Source: JACCXE01 sp963718605 (GTDB taxonomy: Bacteria; Actinomycetota; Acidimicrobiia; Acidimicrobiales; JACCXE01). Taken from it: a DNA stretch of 64,000 bases. The position numbers and the translations under genes were made by a program. Positions 8,603-17,442 of this stretch are shown piece by piece (positions within the stretch are counted from its first letter, which is position 1; each line of letters starts with the position of its first letter). Below the pieces are notes generated by a model that saw only the letters and a list, made by a program, of their open reading frames with translations, made no database searches and was not told the DNA's origin. The stretch covers positions 1,240,001 to 1,304,000 of the forward strand of contig OY970363.1 in assembly GCA_963718605.1 (NCBI GenBank), read 5' to 3'.

Positions 8603-9395
8603 CGAGGAGCGGCGGAGCTACCAGGAGAACGGCTACCTCATCCGGAAGAACGCGGTACCGGCCGACATCATCGAGGAGTTCCGCGTCGCCACCGAAGAGT
8701 TGTGTGGCTCGATCGCCGCGAACGCGCAGGGCCACAAGTTCGTCGTGTCGACCGACTACGTCTTCCAGCCCGACGCCATGACAGGCATCTTCGTGAAATG
8801 GGAGCCCGGCGACGAACCGGTAGTGCAAGGCCTCGAACCCTTCGCGGATCTCCATCCGACGTTCATGAAGTACGAGATGCACCCGGCCTTCACCGAGCCC
8901 TGCGGCGACCTGCTCGGCCTCGCGCCCGACGATCTCAACATGTACACCGAGAAGCTCAACTTCAAGCGGGCGCGCAAAGGCGGCAAGTACGCGCTGCATC
9001 AGGACTACCCCTACTGGATCGATGTGGCTGACGACGCCGAGAACATGATCACGGTGTGGCTCGCCCTCGACGACGCTGACCGCAGCAATGCCTGTTTGGA
9101 AGTGCTTCCCGGCAGCCACAAGCTCGGCCGTGTTCCCGGCAAGGTCGGCGGTACCGAGTTCGAGGCGAACGAGATCGACCCCGATACGTTCGACAGCACC
9201 GGCATGATTCACGCCGAGGTTGAGGCCGGCGACGCCATTTTCTTCGGCCCGTTCCTGGTGCACCGCTCGGCCGCGAATACGTCTGACCGTGATCGCCGGG
9301 CGCTGCTCTACACGTACCAGAAGGCCGGCCAAAAGCAATCCCGCGACACCACGCGCGAATTCGTCAACAAGTTGGCGGGCGCCCGCGGCCAATGA
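8589..9395 (+). CDS. Phytanoyl-CoA dioxygenase (PhyH) family protein, copy 4
   Basis: Fe(II)/2-oxoglutarate oxygenase of 268 residues. LHQDYPYWIDV gives the iron His and Asp, CLEVLPGSHKLG follows, FFGPFLVHRSAANTS gives the second His, and Arg in DRDRRALLYTY is the likely 2-oxoglutarate ligand. AAAGGA about 8 nt before the ATG is a reasonable ribosome site. Overlaps its neighbours on both sides (14 bases and ATGA), placing it firmly in the GH172-PhyH-esterase-LLM operon. Confidence 0.9.
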   Translation: MHLTDEERRSYQENGYLIRKNAVPADIIEEFRVATEELCGSIAANAQGHKFVVSTDYVFQPDAMTGIFVKWEPGDEPVVQGLEPFADLHPTFMKYEMHPAFTEPCGDLLGLAPDDLNMYTEKLNFKRARKGGKYALHQDYPYWIDVADDAENMITVWLALDDADRSNACLEVLPGSHKLGRVPGKVGGTEFEANEIDPDTFDSTGMIHAEVEAGDAIFFGPFLVHRSAANTSDRDRRALLYTYQKAGQKQSRDTTREFVNKLAGARGQ

Positions 9396-10606
9396 AGTTC
9401 GGCATCTTCTACGAGCACCAGCTCCCCCGTCCGTGGGCTGAGGACAGCGAGCGTCAACTACTACAGGACGCGTTGGACCAGATCGAACTCGCGGACAAGC
9501 TCGGCTTCCACGCGGTGTGGGAGGTCGAACACCACTTCCTCGAGGAGTACTCGCACAGCTCCGCGCCCGAGGTGTTCCTCGCCGCCGCGTCGCAGCGCAC
9601 GAAGAACATCCGCCTCGGTCACGGCATCATCCAGACCGCGCCCAACTACAACCATCCGGCCCGCACCGCCGAGCGCGTGGCCACCCTCGATCTGCTGTCC
9701 AACGGAAGAGTCGAGTTAGGCAGCGGCGAGTCGGCCACGCTCACTGAACTCGCGGGGTTCAACGTGGCGCCGGACGAGAAGCGCGACCAGTGGCGTGAGG
9801 GCTTGGAGGTGATGCTCGGATGCATGACCCAAGAGCCGTTCCCGGGCGTCGACGGCAAGTACGTGTCGATGCCGAAACGCAACGTGGTACCCAAGCCGAT
9901 GCAGAAGCCGCACCCGCCGCTGTGGCTCGCGTGTTCGCGTCGCGAGACGATTCACTTCGCGGCCACGCTCGGCATGGGCGCGCTCACCTTCGCGTTCATC
10001 GACCCCGAAGAAGCCAAGACGTGGGTCGACGACTACTACGAGACGTTCGCGAACGAGGCGGTTGCGATCGGTGAGGCGGCGAACCCGAACGTGGCGTGCG
10101 TCACCACCTTCATGTGCTTGCCCACCGAAGAGCGCGCGATCCAAGCGGGCGTCGAGGGGTCGAACTTCTTCGGCTACTCGCTGCTCCACTACGTGCTTTT
10201 CGGCGAGCACGAGGGTGGCGGCGAACCACTGTGGGACCGCTACCGGCAGTTCGCGGACGCGACGGGCTTCTCGTTCGACGCCGCGGCCCAGTCCGTGCAG
10301 GACCTGTCGGCCAAGCCGGGTGACGACGAAGCGGCCGGCTTGCGCGGCGCAGTTGGGACGCCCGAACAGATCCGCCGCTTTCTCCGCCGCTACGAGGAGG
10401 TCGGCGTCGACCAAGTGATCTTCGTGTCGCAGGCGGGCAACAACCGCCACGACGACATCATGGAAAGCCTCGAGCTGTTCGGCACCGAGGTGCTGCCCGA
10501 GTTCGCCGAACGCGACGCCGTGAAAGAAGCCGAGAAAGCCAAGCGCATGGAACCAGTCATCGAAGCCGCGCTTGCGCGCAAGACCGACGCGATTATCGGG
10601 GCGTAG
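9392..10606 (+). CDS. LLM class flavin-dependent oxidoreductase (luciferase-like)
   Basis: A 404-residue bacterial-luciferase-like monooxygenase using reduced FMN or F420. The TIM-barrel start MKFGIFYEHQLPRPW and blocks such as LGHGIIQTAPNYNHPARTA and GSGESATLTE are family features. It probably oxidises or cleaves an organic substrate with O2, or reduces it if F420-dependent; the sequence does not decide. ATGA overlap with PhyH copy 4. Last gene of the operon, followed by a hairpin terminator at 10612-10658. Confidence 0.88.
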   Translation: MKFGIFYEHQLPRPWAEDSERQLLQDALDQIELADKLGFHAVWEVEHHFLEEYSHSSAPEVFLAAASQRTKNIRLGHGIIQTAPNYNHPARTAERVATLDLLSNGRVELGSGESATLTELAGFNVAPDEKRDQWREGLEVMLGCMTQEPFPGVDGKYVSMPKRNVVPKPMQKPHPPLWLACSRRETIHFAATLGMGALTFAFIDPEEAKTWVDDYYETFANEAVAIGEAANPNVACVTTFMCLPTEERAIQAGVEGSNFFGYSLLHYVLFGEHEGGGEPLWDRYRQFADATGFSFDAAAQSVQDLSAKPGDDEAAGLRGAVGTPEQIRRFLRRYEEVGVDQVIFVSQAGNNRHDDIMESLELFGTEVLPEFAERDAVKEAEKAKRMEPVIEAALARKTDAIIGA

Positions 10607-10611
10607 CTCGG

Positions 10612-10658
10612 GCATTTGCGGGGTTGTGCCGCCTAGAGCGCGATAACTCCGCAAATGC
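10612..10658. terminator. Bidirectional hairpin terminator
   Basis: Inverted repeat GCATTTGCGGGGTT (10612-10625) and AACTCCGCAAATGC (10645-10658), one G-U pair, with further partial pairing inside the 19-nt loop. Located between convergent genes (LLM oxidoreductase and TetR), so it can end both. Total length 47 nt, the same as the hairpin at 3212. Confidence 0.65.
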
Positions 10659-10665
10659 GCGGCGC

Positions 10666-11226
10666 TTAGCGGCGTGTGAGCAGTTCGAGTACCGCCGCCA
10701 ACTGGCCTTGCGGGTCGCCCTGTTCGCCGAAGCGGCCGCCGACGTCGCTGAAACCGACGCCGGCGTAGAACAACGACTTCGCGCGGATGTCGGCTTCGTC
10801 GTGTGAGAAGCCGAGCAGCTCGAAGGCTTTGAGAATCGCGGCGAAGGCCAAGTCATCCGACGCCTGCATGGCCGCGTTGGCGCGTGCGTCGGTTCGCGAC
10901 CAGTCCCGCATGGCGCGCTCGAGCCGGCCTAGCCGGTTGTCGTACGAGTACGCGACCGCATCGACGAGACTTTGCTTCGGGTCCTTCTGCGCCATCTCGG
11001 TGAACTGGTCGCGGAACATGCGCGCGCCGTCTTCGTAGTACTTGGCCATCGCGCCGAGGAACGCATCGAGGTCGGTGAAATGCCAGTAGAAGCTGCCCTT
11101 GGTGACGCCGAGACGCTCGCACAGCCGCTGGATCTTCACGCCCGTAATGCCTTCTTGCGACAACAGTTCGAGTCCGGCCGTGATCCAGTCGGTCACGCCC
11201 AGACGCGTTGTTTGGGGCGCAGTCAT
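10666..11226 (-). CDS. TetR/AcrR family transcriptional regulator
   Basis: A 186-residue TetR-type regulator. The HTH lies at about residues 12-55 (LLSQEGITGVKIQRLCERL, then VTKGSFYWHFTDLDAFLGAM). It is the last gene of a minus-strand operon with SCP2, thiolase and thioesterase genes, and its ATG overlaps the thioesterase stop (ATGA). It probably controls that operon or related lipid genes in response to an acyl-CoA-like ligand; that is inference from position only. Confidence 0.9.
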   Translation of the reverse strand: MTAPQTTRLGVTDWITAGLELLSQEGITGVKIQRLCERLGVTKGSFYWHFTDLDAFLGAMAKYYEDGARMFRDQFTEMAQKDPKQSLVDAVAYSYDNRLGRLERAMRDWSRTDARANAAMQASDDLAFAAILKAFELLGFSHDEADIRAKSLFYAGVGFSDVGGRFGEQGDPQGQLAAVLELLTRR

Positions 11227-12098
11227 TCCTTAATGCCCATTCGCTTACGTATCTCTTCGGGCGTCATGCCAAAGTCGGCTTCGTCGAATATGAAGCGGAT
11301 ATTCGAGGTCTGTCCGCCGTAGCCGAGCAACACACCATCGGGCGACCAGACGTGCAACGACGAGTGGCCGTATCCGCCCACCGCCAGGTGGCCGTGCATC
11401 TCCATCAGCACCCATTCCGAGTCGGTCGTCGGACCGAATCGCATCGAGTTGTCGAGGCTGGTGCCGCCGCCCATTTTGCCGGCGCCGCGCGCGACCGCGG
11501 TCGGAGACATGTCCGCGAGGTAGCCGATGTTCGCGGGTGTCGCAGTTGCTCCGACGACGCGCGCCCACAACACGAAGGAGCCCTTCGTGCGCTTCTCTTC
11601 TTCAACGAGTTCGACCGCGCGGAACTCGGCCGCGTTGAAGAAGTTCGGGTTGTCGCGCATCCCCGGCGGCCCCGGGAAATAGTCGACCGCGTCGTCGGGA
11701 CCCGGCACATGTGGCATGCCGACGAATTGGCCCTCGATGCCGCCTTCGCGCGGCAGCGCCGTCGACCCGATCGAGGTGAACATCAACTCACCGCCGACGT
11801 GGCCGGTCACCTGCACCTGGTTGATGCGTTTCCCCCGCGCGACGACGCGCGTGTCGAGTTCGATCACCGAACCGACCCTCGCGGTCGACACGTACTGCGT
11901 GGTGATCCAGACCGCCGGCGCGTCGGTGGCCGCCTCCATGCACGTTGTGGACGCCGCAATCGCGGTACCGCCGAACAATCCGCCGTCGGGACGACACAGC
12001 TTCATGTCCAGCGTGAAGCGACCGGTGATTCCGCCCTCGGTCTCATGGAACTCGAGCGGCACCAACGCCAGATCGGCCGCGCGGGGAAACGCCGTCAA
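11223..12098 (-). CDS. Acyl-CoA thioesterase-like (double hotdog) protein
   Basis: About 291 residues. Two hotdog-like halves are suggested: the first contains GGLFGGTAIAASTTCMEAAT, the second GGGTSLDNSMRF, then LMEMHGHLAVGGYGHSSLHVW and DGVLLGYGGQTSNIR, as in TesB-like acyl-CoA thioesterases. It would release CoA from an acyl-CoA. Start uncertain: TTG at 12098 leaves 10 nt after the thiolase stop, while an ATG at 12152 would overlap the thiolase by 44 bases. The C-terminus overlaps the TetR start by ATGA. Confidence 0.8.
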   Translation of the reverse strand: MTAFPRAADLALVPLEFHETEGGITGRFTLDMKLCRPDGGLFGGTAIAASTTCMEAATDAPAVWITTQYVSTARVGSVIELDTRVVARGKRINQVQVTGHVGGELMFTSIGSTALPREGGIEGQFVGMPHVPGPDDAVDYFPGPPGMRDNPNFFNAAEFRAVELVEEEKRTKGSFVLWARVVGATATPANIGYLADMSPTAVARGAGKMGGGTSLDNSMRFGPTTDSEWVLMEMHGHLAVGGYGHSSLHVWSPDGVLLGYGGQTSNIRFIFDEADFGMTPEEIRKRMGIKE

Positions 12099-12108
12099 CG
12101 GATGCCGA

Positions 12109-13278
12109 TTAGATGCGCTCGATGACCGTGCCGGAGCCGAGGCCACCGCCACAGCACATCGTGATCATCGCCCGAGTGCCGTCGCGGCGCTCGAGTTCGT
12201 GCAGCGCAGTGGTGAGCAAACGCGCGCCGGTGCAACCGACGGGGTGACCAATGGCGATCGCGCCACCGTTCACGTTGACGCGCTCGGGATCGGGCCCACA
12301 TTCGCGTTCCCAAGCCAGCACTACGGATGCGAACGCTTCGTTGACTTCGAACAGATCAAAGTCGTTGATCGTGAGTCCGGTCTTCGCCAACAACTTGTAG
12401 GTGGCATCGATCGGGCCGGTGAGCATCATGACGGGGTCGACGCCGACCAGGCACTGGGCGGTGATGCGGGCGCGCGGCGTGAGGCCGAGCTCCTTCGCCT
12501 TCGACTGGGTCGTGAGCAGCAACGCGGCGGCGCCATCAGAAATCTGCGACGACGTACCGGCGGTGTGCACGCCGTTCTCGCGGGCGACGGGTTTGAGCGA
12601 GGCGAGCTTTTCGAGGCTCGTCTCGCGCAGGCCTTCGTCCTTGGAGACAACCTGGGTCTCGCCGGTGGGCTTGCCCTCCGCGTCGAAGATCGGCGCGGTG
12701 ATCGGCACGACCTCGCGGTCGAAGCGACCTTCGTTCCACGCCTGCATCGCGAGCGTCTGCGAACGCAGGCCGAACTCGTCGGTGTCCTGGCGCGTGATGC
12801 CCCACTTGTCGGCGATGCGCTCGGCGCCCTCGAACTGCGAGGCGCTCTCGAACGGGTACGACGCCGACATCGGGAAACCGGGGCCCGCTTTGACCGCGGC
12901 ACCGAGGCCGACGCGACTCATCGATTCGACACCGCACGACATCACGACATCGGCCGCGCCACTCGCCAACAAACCGGCGGCAAGGTTCGTGGCCTGCTGC
13001 GACGACCCGCACTGCGCGTCGACGGTGGTGGCCGCTGTGGTGATCGGCATGCCGGCGGTGAGCCAGGCGCCGCGGGCGATATTGAAGGTCTGCTCGCCGA
13101 CTTGGCTGACACAGCCGCCGACGATCTGATCGACGAGCGCGGGGTCGAGGCCGCTGCGCTGCATGAGCTCGGTTTGCACCGCGGCGAGCAAGTCGACCGG
13201 GTGCACAGTCGAAAGACCGCCCGCCCGCCGACCAAGCGGCGAACGGACGGCCTCGACGATGACTACGTCATCGGACAT
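12109..13278 (-). CDS. Acetyl-CoA acetyltransferase (thiolase)
   Basis: A 389-residue type II thiolase that cleaves a 3-ketoacyl-CoA to acetyl-CoA and a shortened acyl-CoA (or the reverse). Nucleophile Cys90 is in TTVDAQCGSSQQA. NEAFASVVLAWE, GGAIAIGHPVGCTGARLL (general-base His) and MCCGGGLGSGTVIE (second Cys) complete the active site. The length is typical. It sits 8 nt after the SCP2 gene, a pairing common in fatty acid or steroid side-chain degradation. Confidence 0.95.
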   Translation of the reverse strand: MSDDVVIVEAVRSPLGRRAGGLSTVHPVDLLAAVQTELMQRSGLDPALVDQIVGGCVSQVGEQTFNIARGAWLTAGMPITTAATTVDAQCGSSQQATNLAAGLLASGAADVVMSCGVESMSRVGLGAAVKAGPGFPMSASYPFESASQFEGAERIADKWGITRQDTDEFGLRSQTLAMQAWNEGRFDREVVPITAPIFDAEGKPTGETQVVSKDEGLRETSLEKLASLKPVARENGVHTAGTSSQISDGAAALLLTTQSKAKELGLTPRARITAQCLVGVDPVMMLTGPIDATYKLLAKTGLTINDFDLFEVNEAFASVVLAWERECGPDPERVNVNGGAIAIGHPVGCTGARLLTTALHELERRDGTRAMITMCCGGGLGSGTVIERI

Positions 13279-13286
13279 GTGTGAAC

Positions 13287-13679
13287 TCAGTCCGAGGTGA
13301 CTTCGAGGATCTTCTTCTGAAGAGCCTCAGCCGCAGCGGGATCGGGGTTGGCAGCGCCCTGCATGGCCATCAGCTTGGTCATGTCGCCTTCGACCTTGAT
13401 CTTGCCGCTCATGAACGCCTGCATGGCCGCCTGCTGGTTGCCGTTGATGAACATGTCCTTGGCCACGTCGTACGGCAGCGTCAGCTTGGTCGGCGCGCCC
13501 TCGAGCAAGCCGGTGTTGAACTGGCCGCCAGCGACGTGCAGTTCCTTGTCGCCTTCGGGGCCACCGGTGACGACCATGTTGATCTCCGCGGTCGGCGGCA
13601 TCATGCCGCCGCCACCGGCTTCTTCGGCGATCTTCTTGACGTCTTCGAGCCAGGCGTCAGACAGGAACGGGTTGGGCAT
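13287..13679 (-). CDS. SCP2 sterol-binding domain protein
   Basis: A 130-residue protein that is essentially one SCP2 domain, a small lipid or acyl-CoA carrier or chaperone. The sequence from about residue 35 on (INMVVTGGPEGDKELHVAGG, and late in the protein MQAFMSGKIKVEGDMTKLMA) is characteristic. The start ATG at 13679 has AGGGAG just upstream. First gene of the operon SCP2-thiolase-thioesterase-TetR, which points to beta-oxidation of a bulky acyl chain. Confidence 0.9.
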   Translation of the reverse strand: MPNPFLSDAWLEDVKKIAEEAGGGGMMPPTAEINMVVTGGPEGDKELHVAGGQFNTGLLEGAPTKLTLPYDVAKDMFINGNQQAAMQAFMSGKIKVEGDMTKLMAMQGAANPDPAAAEALQKKILEVTSD

Positions 13680-13711
13680 GGGTTTCTCCCTTTGAGAACG
13701 GTTGAAGCGGG

Positions 13712-13733
13712 GACCATACCCTACGGAATGGTC
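13712..13733. promoter_or_regulatory. Short inverted repeat in the SCP2/secreted protein divergent region
   Basis: GACCAT (13712-13717) and ATGGTC (13728-13733) with a 10-nt spacer, in the 106-nt divergent region 13680-13785 between the SCP2 operon and the 13786 gene. It could be the operator of the TetR regulator at 10666. Weak evidence: 6-bp arms only. Confidence 0.3.
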
Positions 13734-13785
13734 TGGTGCCCTCGGCCACGACCAGCAGTTACTCGCCCCTAGGATGCGCGGGCTC

Positions 13786-15099
13786 ATGAAAATCGGGAGG
13801 GGAAAGCCGGGGAGGCGACGCGTCGAGCGTTTGGCGGCGTTCGCAGCGCTCATCGGTGCTGCCTGCGTGCTCCAGTTGGGCCTGGCCGGCGCGGACACCG
13901 TGCAGGCGCCCGCCGTCGTAAGCCGCGAGGCGTACTTTACCTACCCGATCACGCAGACGACTCCGTCGTTGTTGCGCAATGGGTTCCCACCGGCGACGGC
14001 CTGCCTCGTGGCCGGGCTCGCCGGAGTCCCCCAGCTGTGCGGCTCCGAAGTGCAACAAGTCTCCGCCCTGCTCGGCCTGACCGACGGGCTGCCACTGCCG
14101 ATCACACCCGACGGCGACCTCGCCCAACCCATCGCGCTGCCCGGCACCACGCCGGTCGGGATGTTCGGCGGCCAGCCCCGCTATGTGTCGCTGGCCGCGT
14201 TGACCTTGCCGCAGCTCGCCTCCGGCCAACGCTTCGGCAAGTTCGAGCTCGTACTGCACCCCGACGGCTTCAATTTTGCGGTGGAGTCACCCGCGCTGCG
14301 CGACATCGTGTTGCAAATCGTCGCCCAGCTCGAAGATCAGGACCCGACGAAGGTCAGCGACGCCATCACGCGTGCGCTCACCGGCGAGGTGCCCCTCGCC
14401 ACGCAGACCATTACCGGCATCGAAGCGTGCCCGGTCATCCAGCCGTGGAACGCCGGGCGCGGTCAGGGCGCGTCGTTGGACGGCTCGCGCCTGCCCGACG
14501 TCGACTGCCTCACCGGCACCACGGCCACGTTCGACGCCGCCGCGGGTACGTGGAACTTCGACCTGACGTTCGCCGCCCAAGCCTGGACCGAAGGAGTCGA
14601 CGGCAAGGTGCTGGCGAACCAAGGAATCATGCTGCGCCCCCTCGGCGCACCGAACTTCGCCTACGGCGACCCCGACTTCTCCACGAACTGGGTCGTGTCG
14701 CTGGCCGACAGCACGAACACCAACGCCAGCCTGCGGCCGATCGTGCGGTACACGACCGTTACCGACGACACGGGCGCCGTGGTCGACCCCGGCGGGTCGG
14801 TCGACCTACCGGACTTCGTCGCCGGTGACGGCACACCGCTCGACTTCGGCCCAGGGCTCGACTCCGGTTCGGGTTCCAACCCGCGCGGTACAGGCAGCAA
14901 CGGAGGCGCAGTGCGCCTGCCGCCGTCGCGCGTCATCGCGCGCAGCCACGGCTCGACGCCCGGATGGGTGTGGCTCGCGCTGCCGCTCGGTCTGATCGGC
15001 GCCTACTTAATGGAACAGTCGCTCGGCGCGACGCCCGCGGCCATGCGCCGCCGGCCCGGCGCTCTCACCAGATTGGAGGCCACGCGTGAGAAGGACTGA
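13786..15099 (+). CDS. Secreted, membrane-anchored protein of unknown function
   Basis: About 437 residues; I do not recognise a family. An N-terminal signal segment (LAAFAALIGAACVLQLGLAG) follows a basic stretch, and one C-terminal transmembrane helix (GWVWLALPLGLIGAYLMEQS) follows a Gly/Ser-rich linker, with a basic tail inside. The exported part (about 350 residues) contains four Cys in two well-separated pairs. The start is ATG 13786 or the in-frame ATG at 13774. It overlaps the substrate-binding lipoprotein gene by 14 bases, so it is probably an accessory of the Liv-type transporter or its first operon gene by chance. Confidence 0.75.
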   Translation: MKIGRGKPGRRRVERLAAFAALIGAACVLQLGLAGADTVQAPAVVSREAYFTYPITQTTPSLLRNGFPPATACLVAGLAGVPQLCGSEVQQVSALLGLTDGLPLPITPDGDLAQPIALPGTTPVGMFGGQPRYVSLAALTLPQLASGQRFGKFELVLHPDGFNFAVESPALRDIVLQIVAQLEDQDPTKVSDAITRALTGEVPLATQTITGIEACPVIQPWNAGRGQGASLDGSRLPDVDCLTGTTATFDAAAGTWNFDLTFAAQAWTEGVDGKVLANQGIMLRPLGAPNFAYGDPDFSTNWVVSLADSTNTNASLRPIVRYTTVTDDTGAVVDPGGSVDLPDFVAGDGTPLDFGPGLDSGSGSNPRGTGSNGGAVRLPPSRVIARSHGSTPGWVWLALPLGLIGAYLMEQSLGATPAAMRRRPGALTRLEATREKD

Positions 15100-16519
15100 A
15101 CGCCGCCTTGTCCCGTTCGTCGTCTGCATGTGCTTGCTCGCCGTTTTGACCGCCTGCGGTCAAAAGCCCGGTGTCCATGTCGCAAGCAACGCCAGCGCAA
15201 ACGGCGCGTCCTCGAACGGTGCGACCAGCGACACCATCGCCGCCGGCGACGCCACCGACCTCGGGTCCGGCGATAGCACCGGCACGGTGACGAACGGCGG
15301 CGCCACCGGGGGTGGAACCGCAGGTGGTGGAACCGCCGGTGGCGGAACCGCAGGCGGAGGAACGGGCGGCGCGGGCACCGCGACGCTCAAGCTCACCGGC
15401 AAGGACCGCACCGGCGTTTCGGCCACGGCGATCAATCTTTCGGTGCACGCGCCGGTCACCGGTGCCGCTCCGCTTCCGGCGGAGTCCTTCGAGAAGTCCA
15501 ATGACCTCTACTGGCGCTACATCACCGAGATCAAGGGCGAGAAAGTGCTCGGTCGGTCGAAGGTGAACGTGGCGTTCAAGGACGACAAGTACACGCCGAA
15601 CACCGCGATCCAGGCCTGCCGCGAACTATCGGCATCGAGCTTCTTGCTTGTCGGCGCGGGCGGCACCGACCAGATCCAAGCGTGCGCGCAGTTCGCCGAG
15701 AAGTCGGGCGTGCCTTACTTCTCCCCCGGCGTCACCGAGGTGGGCCTCAGTGGCCTGAAGGATTACTTCGCGACCGGCATGTCGTACCCGAAGCAAACCG
15801 ACCTGCTGGCGCAGTACGTCAAGAAGAACTTCGGCAACAAGAAGGTCGGGGCGATCATCACGAATACGCCGAACTTCGACGACGCGGCCGCGGAGTGGGA
15901 CAAGGCGGCCAAGACGCAGGGCCTCAACTACTTCAAGACCCTGCGCCACCCAAAGGGCAACAACAGCTGGATCACCGCGTACGCCAGTGAAATGAAGGGC
16001 GCGGGGGTCGAGGTGTTGTTCATCCTCTCGGCGCCGGTGGACTACATCCAGTTCGCCCAGCAAGCCGGTACGCAGGGCTTCCGCCCGCAGTACGTCGGGG
16101 TCGGCATCAGCAAGGGTCTCAACGCGGTTCTCGGTGCCGGTTGTCCCGACGTCGACAAGGGCATCTTCTTCTCGCCGTTCCCCGGCCTCGACTGGGCCCG
16201 CAAGAACCTGCCCGAGTTCTTCAGCGCCGGGCAGAAGTTCGGTGCGCCGACCGACGACATCGCCTTGGCGCTTTGGGGCTTGGCCTCGGTCCAGTCCGAA
16301 GCGTTCAAGCGCTACGAGCAGGTCTACAAGAGCACCGACCTCACGCGCGAGGACTTCGTGAAGATGCTGCAGACCCAGACCGGCATCGCGACCAAGAGCA
16401 ACCCGCAGCTGTCGTTCACGCCGACTGACCACTTCGGCGCCAACCAAGTGCACGTGTTGCAAGCGGACTGCGCGGCGGGCGAGCACAAAACGCTCGCCAC
16501 TTTCGCCTCCGGGTTCTAA
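15086..16519 (+). CDS. Branched-chain amino acid-type ABC transporter substrate-binding lipoprotein
   Basis: A 477-residue solute-binding protein (LivK/periplasmic binding type I). Lipobox LLAVLTAC with the lipidated Cys at about residue 24; then a low-complexity Ser/Ala and GGTAG-repeat linker to about residue 97 that should span the envelope; then the binding domain (NTAIQACRELSASSFLLVGA, then GVPYFSPGVTEV). GTG start inside the end of the preceding gene. The ligand could be an amino acid, amide, urea or aromatic acid; this family is broad. Confidence 0.88.
   Translation: MRRTERRLVPFVVCMCLLAVLTACGQKPGVHVASNASANGASSNGATSDTIAAGDATDLGSGDSTGTVTNGGATGGGTAGGGTAGGGTAGGGTGGAGTATLKLTGKDRTGVSATAINLSVHAPVTGAAPLPAESFEKSNDLYWRYITEIKGEKVLGRSKVNVAFKDDKYTPNTAIQACRELSASSFLLVGAGGTDQIQACAQFAEKSGVPYFSPGVTEVGLSGLKDYFATGMSYPKQTDLLAQYVKKNFGNKKVGAIITNTPNFDDAAAEWDKAAKTQGLNYFKTLRHPKGNNSWITAYASEMKGAGVEVLFILSAPVDYIQFAQQAGTQGFRPQYVGVGISKGLNAVLGAGCPDVDKGIFFSPFPGLDWARKNLPEFFSAGQKFGAPTDDIALALWGLASVQSEAFKRYEQVYKSTDLTREDFVKMLQTQTGIATKSNPQLSFTPTDHFGANQVHVLQADCAAGEHKTLATFASGF
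15311..15370 (+). repeat. 15-bp in-frame tandem repeat in the lipoprotein linker
   Basis: Four units of 15 bp (GGTGGAACCGCAGGT and variants, at 15311, 15326, 15341 and 15356) encode GGTAG, GGTAG, GGTAG and GGTGG. Third-base changes between units show some age. Copy number could vary between strains and change linker length. Confidence 0.85.
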
Positions 16520-16527
16520 GCGCCGCC

Positions 16528-17442
16528 ATGGAGACCGTGATCGAGGTCCTCGTATTCGGACTGCAACGCGGGGCCATCTTCGGCCTGGTCGGTCTGGGTT
16601 TGGCGTTGGTCTACAAGGCCACGCGGATTCTGAACTTCGCGCAGGGCGAACTGGGCACGGTGCCCGCGTTCACCGCGCTCATGGTGATGATCGGCTTTCA
16701 CGCCGGCGGCGACAAGGTCGCGGACCGCAGCTTGTTGCTACCGGCCACGCTGCTCGCCGTCGTCGTCGGTGCCGCGCTCGGCGTCGCCCTTTACGCCGTG
16801 GTGATCAGGCCACTCGGCAAAGTGTCACCGGTCACCTCGCTGGTAGCCACCGCAGGCGTGGCGCTGCTGCTGACGACCGTCGAGATCAACGTGTTCGAGG
16901 CGCGGGCCCGCCGCTTCCCGCGTCCGGTGAACGGCGGCTTTCGTCTCATCGGTACGCAGGTCATCGTCGACTGGCACACCGTGGTGATCCTCGCCGTGCT
17001 CGCCGGAGTCGCACTGGCCCTCGCGGCGTTCTTCCGCAGCGCCCCGGGCGTGGCCCTGCTGGCCACGGCCGAAGATCCCTTCGCCGCCGAGTTGCAAGGC
17101 GTGCCCGTCGAGCGCATGCGCGCGATGGCGTGGGGCGCGGCCGGAGCGCTCGGTGCGCTCGCCGGTGTGCTCGGCGCGGGGGTGTTCGAAAGCCTCACGC
17201 CCGGTCTGGTCACGAGCACGTTCATGATCCCCGCGTTCACCGGCGTCGTACTCGGCGGCATCACCTCGATGGTTGGTGCGGTGGTCGGAGGCTTCGCCCT
17301 CGGCATCGTTAGCCAGGCCGCTATCCAAATCGTCACGACGTACAACCTCGACGTGCCGGGCCCACCACAGCTGGCCGTGCTCGTGGTGCTGCTCGCGGTG
17401 TTGATCGTGCGTCCCAAGGGCCTGCTGGGGAAGGCCGCATGA
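16528..17442 (+). CDS. livH: Branched-chain amino acid ABC transporter permease (LivH type)
   Basis: A 304-residue inner-membrane permease with about eight hydrophobic helices. The opening FGLQRGAIFGLVGLGLALVY, then KATRILNFAQGELGTVPAF, is the LivH signature, and GAVVGGFALGIVSQ and LLAVLIVRPKGLLGK close the protein. Starts 8 nt after the binding protein gene and overlaps livM by ATGA. With LivM it forms the channel of the importer. Confidence 0.92.
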   Translation: METVIEVLVFGLQRGAIFGLVGLGLALVYKATRILNFAQGELGTVPAFTALMVMIGFHAGGDKVADRSLLLPATLLAVVVGAALGVALYAVVIRPLGKVSPVTSLVATAGVALLLTTVEINVFEARARRFPRPVNGGFRLIGTQVIVDWHTVVILAVLAGVALALAAFFRSAPGVALLATAEDPFAAELQGVPVERMRAMAWGAAGALGALAGVLGAGVFESLTPGLVTSTFMIPAFTGVVLGGITSMVGAVVGGFALGIVSQAAIQIVTTYNLDVPGPPQLAVLVVLLAVLIVRPKGLLGKAA

